Shown piece after piece: positions 11,009 through 22,454 of a stretch of DNA of 64,000 bases (position 1 is its first letter; every line of letters begins with the position of its first letter). The position numbers and the translations under genes are program-made. The notes below the pieces were generated by a model. That model ran no database searches, was not told the origin of the DNA, and worked only from the letters and a program-made list of their open reading frames with translations. Location of the stretch: positions 806,001-870,000 of the forward strand of contig OZ025818.1 in NCBI GenBank assembly GCA_964019425.1, given 5' to 3'. This DNA comes from Flectonema sp. DT1601. Its lineage: Eukaryota; Euglenozoa; Diplonemea; Diplonemida; Diplonemidae.

Positions 11009-12321
11009 TTATTCGTATGACGCTGGTCGAGGAGTCGTCACCAGGTGTGAATACTGAGGTTCAGGTAAGGTAAAAGTCTCCCTTACTATTTGAGGTGGCG
11101 TAATTGGATGACTTTGATTTTGCCTATTGAACGGAACGAGGTGCTGACGAGCCCGATCCTGTTTTGTATTTTATGATAAAAATATTGACATCGTGGATGA
11201 TATGCAGATAAAGAAGAAGAAAAAAAACATACCAACAGCGCATAAGACTGCAACAGCTCAGTAGTAGTGGTGGTTGTTGTTGTTGTGGTGGTCTTGCGAC
11301 GTGGAGAAGGTTTGTCTTTACCAACTGATTTAGGTATTGGATGTTGATTCTTTGAAGGAAGCTCACTGCTGAGTGCTAAGATTGAATTGTCAATCCTGTC
11401 TGAAAGACGTTTAAAAATCTTCTCTTCGAGAGTCTGAATCAGATCTTCTCTTTCACTTGACTGATTCCTAACAAGTTCATCAATACGAGACTCACAAATA
11501 GAAAGTCGAGTTAGAATAGATGAACACATTGGATGAGTAGTTTCCGAAAGCCGCTCTCTGGGAGGACTACGAGTCAAGACGGTATGAACATCATGTCTTA
11601 AATCATTTAATGTATGCTGTAGTTGTTCCATTCCATTTGTATTGCCAGATATCACACTAGCAGCGGTATCAAAGGCTGGTGGTGGTGGAGATGGTATTGG
11701 TGTGGCTGGCTTAACTCCTCTCAATCTGGAAATGTCTTGTGCCAATCCATCTAACACACCTCTTAGAGGAGTTCTTCCTCCAGTCACATCTAGTGAACTA
11801 CCAACAGGTGTCGTAGCTATGCTTCTCATTGCTGGTGATGTCGGCCTTGAAATTGACGCGGGTTGCTCCAGCTCTTGTTCAACTTTAGACATTTTAGGTG
11901 AAGACTCATATAAATATAACTTTTCTATTGAAAACAGTGCTCCTGAAATCTTTCCTCCACCAAAGGTTGACTCGACAGTCAACCTAATAAAAGTATCTTC
12001 TGGTGGTATGCCTCCAGGGATAAACCACATCTGCATACCAGCTCCCTGATTCGCATCACATTTAAGGAGCGCAGACATTGCATCAAGAGATGGTCCACTT
12101 TGTATTAAAACAGATGAAGGGTTCTCAGGTCTAGCTTCTCGTACAGTCCAGCCGATATATCGAAGTATTTTAGATCCTCGTCCGCCACCTATACGACATG
12201 ATTGACTTTGTGATACCGCTCCTGAAAGTCTTCCCATTGGTGATGCTGTACCGTTGGACTCAATCATCATTCCCCCGACTTCAGATGATAACCAGTTCGT
12301 ATTAACCTCATCATCACACAT
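11009..12321 (-). CDS. Unrecognised protein: beta-sandwich-like N-terminus, disordered middle, coiled coil
   Basis: Exons 12321-11233 and 11158-11009 join in phase 0 (donor GTATGT, acceptor AAAACAG), giving 412 aa. Residues about 40-160 look like a compact beta-rich domain (KILRYIGWTVREARPENPSS, then FIRLTVESTFGGG and IEKLYLYES). That pattern recalls galactose-binding/discoidin-like sandwiches of the kind seen in ciliary or PAAT-type proteins, but this is a weak resemblance. Residues 165-260 are Pro/Ser-rich, 270-350 are predicted coiled coil (LQHTLNDLRHDVHTVL; EREDLIQTLEEKIFKRL), and a run of Thr (TTTTTTTTTTTT) follows. The Met at 12321 (MCDDEV) is preferred over an upstream in-frame Met because the upstream stretch is Phe/Tyr-rich and looks like intron or UTR. 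Function unknown. Confidence 0.7.
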
Positions 12322-12867
12322 TGTGAACCTTTTGTGTAAGAAGAAATATAAAAAAAAATTATGAATTAAAAAAATTTCGTTTACTTGATTGTCACAGTAC
12401 CAATTGGAATATGGTACCTTATAACAGAAATAAAAACAGTCTGCATGGGTGAATAATTCAAAAGCCAAAAACGTGACTTTATCTACGAACGCTTCTTAGC
12501 ACGCTGATAATCACTGTCACAAGGTTTCCCTTTGTTGTTGTTGCACCAAGGAAGTATCATACAAGATTTGCTTTCCAGTAATATTTCAGTGCACAAACAA
12601 AACAAAACACACAACACACACTAGTATGAAGCAAGACATTTGACAAGGATTTGACTTGCCAGTATCAGAATATTTCACTACAAGAATTGCCTGCGTCTTT
12701 CTAACTGCCGAAAGGTTTCAAAACGGTACTCAGACAAGTAATCACGCCATTGACAACGTAGTTCTGAAAACTATTTTTTTTGTTTTGTTTTTTTTTTCAA
12801 CCGACTTATTATAATAATACAGAAGCCAGCTCAAATCGTAACAATCCCAATTCAAAGCTTTGAACGA
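12322..12867. other. Intergenic spacer
   Basis: Lies between two minus-strand genes. It is AT-rich with a T-rich stretch near 12775-12797. No ORF or RNA gene is supported. Confidence 0.5.
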
Positions 12868-13206
12868 TTAATTACCAGGGTGTCGACTGCTTGACCGCAA
12901 TCCAGATGCCTTGAAAATCATATTTTGGACTTCATGAGAGCAACTTGTTACACACTTAGACCATGTAGTGTCTCTTGCTCCATCAGATTCTTCTAAACAT
13001 TTTGCTTTGCATATTTGTCTGTAGTTTTCTATATCTTGAGCGGCAGGTATATTGCCTTCGTAAGGTTTATGTCTGAATTGTCGATGACCTCTGTAAAGAG
13101 GGTCAGGCTCAACACCGTCAATCTCCTCAGGAACTGGAAGTCGCTCCCACATTGGTGAACGCACCTTCCCAGGAGTTTCAGACGGGATATACATTGGAGC
13201 TTCCAT
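12868..13206 (-). CDS. Small twin-CX3C protein, possible mitochondrial intermembrane-space (small Tim-like) protein
   Basis: A single exon of 112 aa starting MEAPMYIP. The C-terminal half carries two Cys pairs, CKAKC and CVTSC, separated by 14 residues (Cys-x3-Cys-x14-Cys-x3-Cys). That is the twin CX3C spacing of small Tim chaperones, in which the pairs form disulfides in a helical hairpin. The N-terminal half is Pro-rich and contains charged, Arg-rich stretches (LYRGHRQFRHKPYEG), unlike compact Tims, so it may instead be another disulfide-relay substrate or respiratory-complex subunit. The Met at 13206 was chosen over one eight codons upstream that lies in a Lys-rich run next to a likely acceptor AG. 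Location by motif is inference. Confidence 0.6.
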   Translation of the reverse strand: MEAPMYIPSETPGKVRSPMWERLPVPEEIDGVEPDPLYRGHRQFRHKPYEGNIPAAQDIENYRQICKAKCLEESDGARDTTWSKCVTSCSHEVQNMIFKASGLRSSSRHPGN

Positions 13207-13700
13207 TTTTCTCTTTTTCTTTTTATTCAACCGTCTGTTGTAAAGAATGAGACATTGAGTGACATTACAGTACCTTAACGTTCACAAATATAACAATTTT
13301 GCCAAAAGCATTATTTGATTTGCTGTAGAAGAAGATAGCGACTGAAAGAAAGAAAAAAATACGACTAAGCTCCTCCTTCCATTGTCTATTCGATTTGGAA
13401 ATTTTATAATACAATCACTTCATTTTCTCATAGTTTTAGTTGCGAGGTATTGAGCAAAAAAAGGTTTGACCCGATAACTGCAATTGCTTCGAAAACAGCT
13501 GCAGCTATGCCGAGGTCATACAATAGCGGGAAATTATTATTTTGTGGGTTTTTTTCAGAAAATCTCTATAATCACAAGAAATTCTTCCTCATGAGAATAA
13601 TTGCCGGCAATTTTCCTTTTTTTTTCCCTTTTGCTAAAAAAAAAAAAAAAAAGGAAAATTGCCTTTGCCAAAGCAATCTCGTGAAGAAAAAAAACTCACG

Positions 13701-13736
<36 letters not shown>

Positions 13737-13999
13737 TTTCCATAGCCCAATACAAAGAGAATATCTCAATCACAGGATCAATTCCTCGCTAGAAATAATC
13801 CTTTTTAAAAGTACTAGAAAAAATAACAACAAAACTTATGTTTTCAGCTTACACCAGTGTATTGGTGGTAGCTGAAGAATGTTAAATCACAGTATAATGA
13901 ATTCGTCTTCCAAGGGAACGGCAGATCTGCTTTAAAACATCAGCAATCTATGCGAATAGTGGATATGTAGACAAAGTGCAAAACAACATCATCACAGAA
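13207..13999. other. Intergenic spacer with strong A/T-tract hairpins
   Basis: It contains an inverted repeat CAATTTTCC ... GGAAAATTG (about 13608-13662) enclosing T and A runs, and CTCGTGA ... TCACGAG (about 13678-13702) followed by 31 T. ORFs here are homopolymer artefacts. Confidence 0.6.
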
Positions 14000-14896
14000 C
14001 TATGTGCTAGTGTCACCCGTAGGGTTTACACTTGCCTTAGGACCACCTGCGATAACACCCACGCTGCCTAAGTCAATAGAACTGCCGGCATTTGCACTAA
14101 TTTGCTCTTGTGCTTTCTCCTCTTCAACTAATTTTGACTTGCCTTTTTGGTGCAAAAAGGAACAGTTGTCACCGAGCCAGCATCCAGCAGGTCTATTAAA
14201 GTGCCTGCATGCCCTGGTTAAGGATTTTTGGTTATTCTGTGCTTTTACAGCTGACTGGGCGGATAATACAATCTGCTGAGTTTGGCTGATTTTATTGTTG
14301 CGAGGTAGTGTTTTATCGTCTACTGAACAATTATTGCTGGGAAGAACTAGTGGTTCTGAAACCTTTTTACTGGTGTCGGACAGTTGCTGTTGAGTAACCA
14401 GTTGACTAAACCGCCCGCGTAGGCATTGCTGTAAATCACTTTCACTTGTATTGAGGGGTGCATTTTTAACTGCGGTATTCTCAATTGGTTTTGTGCTTTT
14501 GTTTTCTTTTTTTGAAGCACTTGCAAAGGTATTACCTGCATTCTCCAAAGCAACACTAGTGGGATGCGGTACAGGTATACTGCTTCCAGTTTTTCCAACG
14601 TTACTCCCTGTACCAGGGGATTTTCGAGAACTACTACCAAACGACATTGAGTAGCTTGCTGATACTTCGTCAACCCTATGAGGTATTCGTTGTGGTAAAG
14701 GAGGCGGTGTGTTATTTTTGTATTGCTGCAAGCCATTTACCAATCTTCTCATGTGAGCCCTCTTCATTCCCAAAGCTATAAAATCAGATTCATTAGAACC
14801 AAGTAAATCATCTAATTTCTCATAACCTTCATTGATGAAGGTCTCACAGTATTCCACGAGGTCTAATCGTTGCAACTCGTTGACCACCTCTCCCAT
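14000..14896 (-). CDS. SAM-domain plus CCCH zinc-finger protein
   Basis: One uninterrupted exon of 298 aa. Residues 3-60 are a SAM domain (LQRLDLVEYCETFINEGYEK, then LLGSNESDFIALGMKRAHM and RRLVNGLQQY), a helical bundle used for oligomerisation or RNA binding. Residues 62-225 are low-complexity Ser/Thr/Asn/Gln-rich linker with a PPPLPQR motif. Residues 230-249 form a CCCH finger with Cys230, Cys239, Cys245 and His249 (C-x8-C-x5-C-x3-H), typical of RNA-binding fingers. The combination suggests a post-transcriptional regulator, by inference. This is the last leftward gene before the repeat island, so its promoter side faces the divergent strand-switch region. Confidence 0.85.
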   Translation of the reverse strand: MGEVVNELQRLDLVEYCETFINEGYEKLDDLLGSNESDFIALGMKRAHMRRLVNGLQQYKNNTPPPLPQRIPHRVDEVSASYSMSFGSSSRKSPGTGSNVGKTGSSIPVPHPTSVALENAGNTFASASKKENKSTKPIENTAVKNAPLNTSESDLQQCLRGRFSQLVTQQQLSDTSKKVSEPLVLPSNNCSVDDKTLPRNNKISQTQQIVLSAQSAVKAQNNQKSLTRACRHFNRPAGCWLGDNCSFLHQKGKSKLVEEEKAQEQISANAGSSIDLGSVGVIAGGPKASVNPTGDTST

Positions 14897-14964
14897 CTTG
14901 TACTGTACCTGATAGAATAGGTAATGAACACATTAACAATATATACATTAATTTTAAATAGGAA

Positions 14965-15247
14965 GATGCAGGCCCGTTTCGCCCAATTCAAAACAACTCA
15001 ACCTGTTAGCAAATACAACTCTGTCAGGTGTGTGGCCGCTCCAGCCGTGAATCAGCCACAGTTATTCGTGTGCGCAGATTCGTGTTTTGCTTCCATAAGT
15101 CGACAACAACTGCGTCCCACCGGACAATTTTCCTTAAGGAACCCAGTCTCAAGGATTGAGCATTACTTCGTGGATTTGCGAACTTTAGGCGGGCAGAGCC
15201 TTTCACCCTACAACTGTAATATCAACCAACAACAAGAAAATGTTTGA
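14965..15247 (+). CDS. Possible short hypothetical protein
   Basis: An ORF of 93 aa starting MQARFAQFKTT, head-to-head with the SAM-CCCH gene. Composition is balanced (Gln, Arg, Ser, Val), unlike the homopolymer ORFs nearby, but no domain is recognised and no splice signals help. It could be a decayed fragment or a divergent transcript. Confidence 0.2.
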
Positions 15248-15539
15248 GGGAATTCATCTCGTTCTCCTCGTTCCTCAGTGGTGTATGCCTTGTGTGAAGG
15301 AAGAATAAATGTAAGGTTTTTCATAAATAAATAACAAATATATCATTAGTAAAAATTACAATTTCCGTTATTAGACTTCATAGGTTAAAGACCGAATTTT
15401 TTTGCTCAATCTTTTTTTTATTTTGGGCAGTGGCCCAAAAATACACTGCAATGGCTGAGATAGGTTAGTTCTTAACTAGAGAATGAATAATTTAAGGTAA
15501 GGCTCTAATACTGTCTGCAGGAATGTACCATAATCTTTG

Positions 15540-15850
15540 ATCATGTATACTTGGTTTTTGAGCTCTCATACCTACGACGTGTGGCGGAGACTTGTCTGCG
15601 TAGGTGACCCAGCCCCAAGCTGGATCATTCTTCTAAAGATCCATTATGTTGGATTTCTTGTCTTCTCTCTGACGCTTGTGATAAGTTGCAGCAGGACCTT
15701 GACTACATGTACACAGGGGTGGTTTGCTTAGGTGTAGCAGCCCTGACTTGTTCCTGGAAGATGGCTGCAGCTTCCAGCAGTTCATCGTTCGGGGTCTTCT
15801 GCAGCTGCGTCACCATGCTGTCAGTAACCCACTTCTCAAAAATTCATTTA
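15540..15850 (-). pseudogene. Decayed coding fragment, probably transposon-derived
   Basis: Read on the minus strand from about 15850, a stretch of about 48 codons looks coding (FEKWVTDSMVTQLQKTPNDE, then LLEAAAIFQEQVRAAT). It then meets stops, but coding-like composition resumes in other frames towards 15540 (for example RRRYESSKTKYT). This looks like an old, frameshifted gene or LINE piece. The original family is not recognised. Confidence 0.35.
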
Positions 15851-16089
15851 GGTAATTTGCCACCAAAACTGCGCATCTATAAAAAATTACTGTCGCTGAC
15901 AGATACCATACCAACTTTGTTAATCATCCGTCCATTCACCGATTATTTCCCGCAATAAAGATACTATTCATCTTACCTTTCGAGTGGACAATTTAACCCC
16001 GGCGCAAGTCATTAAGAGTAATTGCGATGCTCAGTTTATATGTATTAATACCTTAATAAATAACTCTTCCATATTCCCTTTCAGATTTT

Positions 16090-16715
16090 CAATAACATAG
16101 ATCTCGAGTGCGTGAGAATTACTTTGGAATACACGAAAGAATAATCGGTTTTTATAGAAGGTATTATTCCTCCATGCGTGTCCCATGCGTGTCCGATTAC
16201 GAATCTCCAGGAAACTGGAGAGTTCAAATACCTCAGGGCGTTGGTTTGAGCCGAACGCCAAAGAACAGATATTGAGAGAGCGCCTGACCACTTTTACTTT
16301 TACCAGGAGCTTTTTAAAAAAAGTCGACGCCATGCCACTGTATGGGTCTCAGAAGGCTTGGTCTGTCCAACACTTGTTATTGTCAAGGTTAACATGGAGT
16401 TTAATGATCCATGACTTATCTCTCCCTTTTGCCAAAAAAAATGGACAAAATTATTAAAACCTTTTTTGAAAAAATGGTGTCTGTGAACACAGTCATCCTT
16501 TTTACCAGTTCAAAGAACACTGTTGGTTTCAGACACAAAAGAGTTGAGACGCTATATAAACAAGCGCAATCAATTAAATTAGACATCCTCAGATCCTCAC
16601 AGGACTCTGACATGCACGGTGTCTACAATGTTATTATGGAGAAATCGTCCAATTGGTCGAAAAAGTTTTCAGCTTCTGCTGAATGGCAGCGCCTTATTAA
16701 GTTTTTTTCTTACAC
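16090..16715 (+). mobile_element. Decayed non-LTR retrotransposon (LINE) fragment, post-RT region
   Basis: Read across at least three frames, the plus strand resembles the thumb and post-RT part of a LINE: GEFKYLRALV near 16225, then FLKKVDAMPLYGSQKAWS and LLLSRLTWSLMIHDLSLPFA near 16305-16430, then TLYKQAQSIKLDILRSSQDS and KKFSASAEWQRLI near 16540-16700. Frames shift between these blocks, and both ends are missing. It ends exactly at the left inverted repeat of the 26-kb island, so the island inserted into it or recombined with it. Clade is uncertain. Confidence 0.6.
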
Positions 16716-16878
16716 TGAGGCGATCGGCAGGGTGGAGGTGTTCACGATTTTTCACTTTGCTACACGAAAATTCACGATTTTTCACTTAATTTTTTGCTGC
16801 TTTCTGGTAGTGAAATCCCGTGAAAATGTGTGAAAATGTGTGAATTCTATTCTAGTGAAAAAAGTGGGTGATATCCAG
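16716..16878 (+). repeat. Left terminal inverted repeat of the 26.4-kb block
   Basis: A 163-bp end, the inverted partner of 43008-43155. It contains two copies of TTCACGATTTTTCACTT about 30 bp apart and tandem GTGTGAAAAT units, which could be transposase-binding repeats. Confidence 0.8.
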
Positions 16879-17945
16879 TGAATTTTTTTCTTCAAGAAAA
16901 TCATAAGGTGGTAACAAAGAAAAAATGCTAAGAGGAACCCCCTATTAACACCTAAGACATCTAAACTGCAGCACAACTTATGCCCAATGCACTAACAGGT
17001 CATTCCCTCACACTCATATCAAAAAATCAAAGTTCAGAGTGCATCTTAGCATGAATGAGAGAAATTTCTCATCGCTTTTTTTGAACAAAAGGGATAGAAG
17101 AGGGGATAGAAAACGAACATAACAATAAAATTCTAAGTGAGAAACACTTAGCAGAAACACTTAGCAGCTTTTAAGGAGCTGAAAAGCAAAAAAAAAATCT
17201 AAGTGAGAAACACTTAGTAGAAACAATTTGTAGCTAATTAAGCTGAAAATAAAAAAATAAAAAATTTCTAAGTGAGAAATACTTAGCAACTTTTAGAACA
17301 AATATTTCAGTAAATAACCTGCAATGATTAAACCATTACAGGTACCTATGTGAAGTTATAAAATCAAAGGTAAACTATGAACTACAAATGACTTAGCCTG
17401 TTATTATAATGCCACAGGCAGGCCCTGCATTCAGCAACTATCCAGCAGTGCTTGGATGTCCTGATCTTCTTCTAAAAAAAAGAAAGAAAAACAAAACTGT
17501 AGCTGGGATCACTCAGGATCAACAGACTACCAATGCTACCTGTTGTACTTGCTCACTATGGGGGGTGATGCCAAACACCCAGAAGTACTAAACTGCTTTC
17601 CTTCTTGCTGCCCAGGAGTTTCTGACCAGAACTAATAGAAAATAAAAAGTAGATGGGAAACAATAAAAAGTAAAATGGATATAACTGAAGTTAAACAAGA
17701 CAAATGAGGTAATAGACCAGAACAGATAGAGAATAAAAAGAAAAGATATAGGCAAGAGTGATTGTAATAGAAGATTACAAATAAAAAAATGCAAGTATCA
17801 ACACATGATTAAATTACACCAGCAGCTAACAAACAACATAAAATTGAAGATCAGTTGCCAGAGTATTTCAACCATGGTAGAATACTCGCGCCTCTGGCAG
17901 GGATTATCCCAGACTTGTCCTTTAATTTAGTTGGACACCATGGAA
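16879..17945 (+). repeat. R1 repeat copy 1 (left arm of a large fold-back)
   Basis: R1 is the commonest family in the island. Markers are TAAGTGAGAAACACTTAG hairpins, a 25-bp near-palindrome around CATTACAGG, the block starting GCCTGTTATTATAATGCCAC, and a block ending TTGGACACCATGG. This copy lacks about 285 bp just after the palindrome. A recurrent 60-codon ORF (MPQAGPAFSNYP...) lies in it at 17409, as in all copies, but it is short and shows no domain. Confidence 0.75.
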
Positions 17946-18030
17946 AGTGGTCACAATGGGGCCTTATGATTTTCTTGAAGAAAAAAAAAATAGAAGTCAT
18001 AATGGTGCTTCCCTCTGGAAGGGTTGTAAG

Positions 18031-19950
18031 CCATGGTGTCCAACTAAATTAAAGGACAAGTCTGGGATAATCCCTGCCAGAGGGGCGAGTATTCTACCAT
18101 GGTTGAAATACTCTGGCAACTGATCTTCAATTTTATGTTGTTTGTTAGCTGCTGGTGTAATTTAATCATGTGTTGATACTTGCATTTTTTTATTTGTAAT
18201 CTTCTATTACAATCACTCTTGCCTATATCTTTTCTTTTTATTCTCTATCTGTTCTGGTCTATTACCTCATTTGTCTTGTTTAACTTCAGTTATATCCATT
18301 TTACTTTTTATTGTTTCCCATCTACTTTTTTATTTTCTATTAGTTCTGGTCAGAAACTCCTGGGCAGCAAGAAGGAAAGCAGTTTAGTACTTCTGGGTGT
18401 TTGGCATCACCCCCCATAGTGAGCAAGTACAACAGGTAGCATTGGTAGTCTGTTGATCCTGAGTGATCCCAGCTACAGTTTTGTTTTTCTTTCTTTTTTT
18501 TAGAAGAAGATCAGGACATCCAAGCACTGCTGGATAGTTGCTGAATGCAGGGCCTGCCTGTGGCATTATAATAACAGGCTAAGTCATTTGTAGTTCATAG
18601 TTTACCTTTGATTTTATAACTTCACACAGGGTACTATGAACGATGAGAGATCCAGTGGGATCACTCAGGGTCTAGTAGAGACCACCAATGTTGTGCGTTG
18701 ATAGGCAAGGTGACCAACCTTGACATTCTTTCTTTTCTCTCCTGTTGTGACAAACACAAAATACACACACAGCTTACAGTGTGTTCTTTGTGTATGTTTT
18801 CTTCAGGTGTGAGTAGTTTTTTTGTTCTTGCTCTTCAGGGAGGGCCTTAGCCAAAAGCTAACAGTCCAAATCTCACCTGGTAAATTCAACTCAGTCCTTG
18901 TCAGTCTTGGCATCAAACCTGTAATGGTTTAATCATTACAGGTTATTTACTGAAATGTTTGTTCTAAAAGTTGCTAAGTATTTCTCACTTAGAAATTTTT
19001 TATTTTTTTATTTTCAGCTTAATTAGCTACAAATTGTTTCTACTAAGTGTTTCTCACTTAGATTTTTTCTTTGCTTTTCAGCTCCTTAAAAGCTGCTAAG
19101 TGTTTCTGCTAAGTGTTTCTCACTTAGAATTTTATTGTTATGTTCGTTTTCTATCCCCTCTTCTATCCCTTTTGTTCAAAAAAAGCGATGAGAAATTTCT
19201 CTCATTCATGCTAAGATGCACTCTGAACTTTGATTTTTTGATCTGAGTGTGAGGGAATGACCTGTTAGTGCATTGGGCATAAGTTGTGCTGCAGTTTAGA
19301 TGTCTTAGGTGTTAATAAGGGGTTCCTCTTAGCATTTTTCTTTGTTCCCACCTTATGATTTTCTTGAAGAAAAAAAATAGAGGTCATAATGGTGCTTCCC
19401 TCTGGAAGGGTTGTAAGCCATGGTGTCCAACTAAATTAAAGGACAAGTCTGGGATAATCACTGCCAGAGGGGCGAGTATTCTACCATGGTTGAAATACTC
19501 TGGCAACTGATCTTCAATTTTATGTTGTTTGTTAGCTGCTGGTGTATCTTGATTATGTGTTGATACTTGCATTTTTTTATTTGTAATCTTCTATTACAAT
19601 TCTCTTTCTGTTCTGGTCTGTTACTTCATTTGTCTTGTTTAACTTCAGTTATATCCATTTTACTTTTTATTGTTTCCCATCTACTTTTTATTTTCTATTA
19701 GTTCTGGTCAGAAACTCCTGGGCAGCAAGAAGGAAAGCAGTTTAGTACTTCTGGGTGTTTGGCATCACCCCCCATAGTGAGCAAGTACAACAGGTAGCAT
19801 TGGTAGTCTGTTGATCCTGAGTGATCCCAGCTACAGTTTTGTTTTTCTTTCTTTTTTTTAGAAGAAGATCAGGACATCCAAGCACTGCTGGATAGTTGCT
19901 GAATGCAGGGCCTGCCTGTGGCATTATAATAACAGGCTAAGTCATTTGTA
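18031..19950 (-). repeat. R1 repeat copies 2-3, inverted and tandem (right arm of fold-back)
   Basis: An inverted R1 starts at CCATGG 18031 and faces copy 1 across an 85-bp spacer, so the pair forms a fold-back with arms of about 1 kb. A second partial unit follows in the same orientation. The GCCTGTTATTATAATGCC block recurs 1,358 bp apart (18566 and 19924), giving the R1 unit length of about 1.36 kb in tandem. Confidence 0.75.
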
Positions 19951-20141
19951 GAATTTCGATAAAGTGGGAAGTAACGGACTGGGAGCTTTTGGCTCCTGCC
20001 CTATTCCCGATGTAAACTTTCTTTTTATTTTTATTTTTTTTAACAGGCCCAAAGGGCGACAATGATGGTTGCTGACCAAGGAATAATATTCAAATGAATT
20101 TTCGTTTCAAAGAAACGAACAGAATTAAGAGAGAGGCAGAG

Positions 20142-20172
<31 letters not shown>

Positions 20173-20209
20173 GAAAAAAAAAAAAATGAAGAGGAAATAA
20201 TCAAACATG

Positions 20210-20244
<35 letters not shown>

Positions 20245-21346
20245 TAAAAAACGTTGTATGAAAAAGGAAAAAAAAGAAAAAAAAAAGACCAGAAAAGGAA
20301 AGAGAAAATGAAAAGGTATAATATTATTGTGGGGATATGAGGGATAGCAGGGAGATGCTCTTTTTTTTTTTTTTTTTTTTCTTATTTATTATTTAAAAAA
20401 AGAAACAATCAGTTTAGCGTCTCGATCAGGACGGAAAATAGAAATTAATCGACATAGTTGATCGATAGAAAAAAAACAATGATAACATTGTTTATTCTTT
20501 TTTTTTTTTTTTTTTTTTTTTAAATCCTTTTAATTATTTTAAAGAAAAAACAATCAGTTTAGCGTCTTGACCAGGACGGAAAATAGTAAGTAATCGACAT
20601 AGTCGATCGATAAAAAAAAAACAATGATAACATTGTTTATTCCTTTTTTTTTTTTTTTTATTCTTTTTATTTATTTTTAAAGAAAAAACAATCAGTTTAG
20701 CGTCTTGACCAGGACGGAAAAAAGAAAGTAATCGACATAGTCGATCGATAAAAAAAAACAATGATAACATTGTTTATTCTTTTTTTTTTTTTTTTTTTTA
20801 ATTCTTTTTATATATTTTTAAAAAGAAAAAAAATGGAAAATAGAAATTAGTCAACAAAGTCGAACGATAAAAAAAAACAATGATAACATTGTTTATTCTT
20901 TTTTTTATTATTTTTTTTATATTCTTTTTTATTAATTTTGAAAAAAAAACAATCAGTTTAGCGTCTTGACCAGGACGGAAAATAGAAAGTAATCGACATA
21001 GTCGATCGATAAAAAAAACAATGAATTCGATAGAGTGGGAAGTAACGGACTGGGAGCTTTTGGCTCCTGCCCTATTCCCGATGTAAACTTTCTTTTTATT
21101 TTTTTTTTTATTTTTTAACAGGCCCAGAGGGCGACAATGACTGTTGCTGACCAAGGGGAATTTCGATAAAGTGGGAAGTAACGGACTGGGAGCTTTTGGC
21201 TCCTGCCCTATTCCCGATGTAAACTTTCTTTTTTTTTTTTTTTTTTTTAACAGGCCCAAAGGGCGACAATGATGGTTGCTGACCAAGGAATAATATTCAA
21301 ATGAATTTTCGTTTCAAAGAAACGAACAGAATTAAGAGAGAGGCAG

Positions 21347-21377
<31 letters not shown>

Positions 21378-21563
21378 AAAAAAAAAATATGAAGAGGAAA
21401 TAATCAAACATGAAAAAATAAAAAAAAAATAAAAAAAAATATAAATAAAAAAACGTTGTATGAAAAAGGAAAAAAAAGAAAAAGAAAAAAAAAAGACCAG
21501 AAAAGGAAAGAGAAAATGAAAAGGTATAATATTATTGTGGGGATATGAGGATAGCAGGGAGAT

Positions 21564-21598
<35 letters not shown>

Positions 21599-22142
21599 TT
21601 ATTATTTAAAAAAAGGAAACAATCAGTTTAGCGTCTCGATCAGGACGGAAAATAGAAATTAATCGACATAGTCGATCGATAGAAAAAAAACAATGATAAC
21701 ATTGTTTATTCTTTTTTTTTTTTTTTTTTTAAATCCTTTTAATTATTTTAAAGAAAAAACAATCAGTTTAGCATCTTGACCAGGACGGAAAATAGAAAGT
21801 AATCGACATAGTCGATCGATAAAAAAAAAACAATGATAACATTGTTTATTCTTTTTTTTTTTTTTTAAATTCTTTTTATTTATTTTTTAAAAAGAAAAAA
21901 AAACGGAAAATAGAAATTAGTCAACAAAGTCGAACGATAAAAAAAAACAATGATAACATTGTTTATTCTTTTTTTTTGTATTTTTTTTATTCTTTTTATT
22001 AATTTTGAAAAAAAAAACAATCAGTTTAGCGTCTTGACCAGGACGGAAAATAGAAAGTGATCGACATAGTCGATCGATAAAAAAACAATGATAACATTGT
22101 TTATTCTTTTTTTTTTATTTTAAATTCTTTTTATTTATTTTT
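19951..22142 (+). repeat. R2 repeat copies with hairpin-rich tandem tails (cluster 1)
   Basis: Heads at about 19951, 21013 and 21160 all start (G)AATTTCGATAAAGTGG or a close variant, then share about 400 bp. Each full copy ends in a tandem array with units of about 120 bp. Each unit contains ATCGACATAGTCGAT, AACAATGATAACATTGTT and a CGTCTTGACCAGGACG-like inverted repeat, separated by T and A runs. Two unit types alternate; the second has TCGACAAAGTCGA and lacks the CGTCTTGACC part. The copy starting near 21160 continues after the R3 insertion. Confidence 0.8.
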
Positions 22143-22422
22143 GGGAAAACCTCTAATTCAACAAAAATAGTTTGCGAAATCGCCAACTCCCTACAAAAAA
22201 AAGTTGTCCACCAGGACTCGAACTTGACCCAAAAATTTGGCTTGCGGCGGGTTTTTTGTTTTTTAGCCTACTAAGCTGGGAAGAGTGCAAGGGGGGCTTG
22301 CGTCCGCCAAATTCTTGGCGGGACGCAAGCCCCCCCCCCCCCCCCCCCAAGGGGGGGGAGCCCCTAATAAAAGCCCGCCTGTCCCGTACAAAGTCCAACC
22401 TGTAAAAACAAATTTGCAACTG

Positions 22423-22454
<32 letters not shown>

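Noticed and set aside
13450-13875. 141-aa plus-strand ORF
   Set aside because: Half is Phe/Lys from T and A tracts; no domain.
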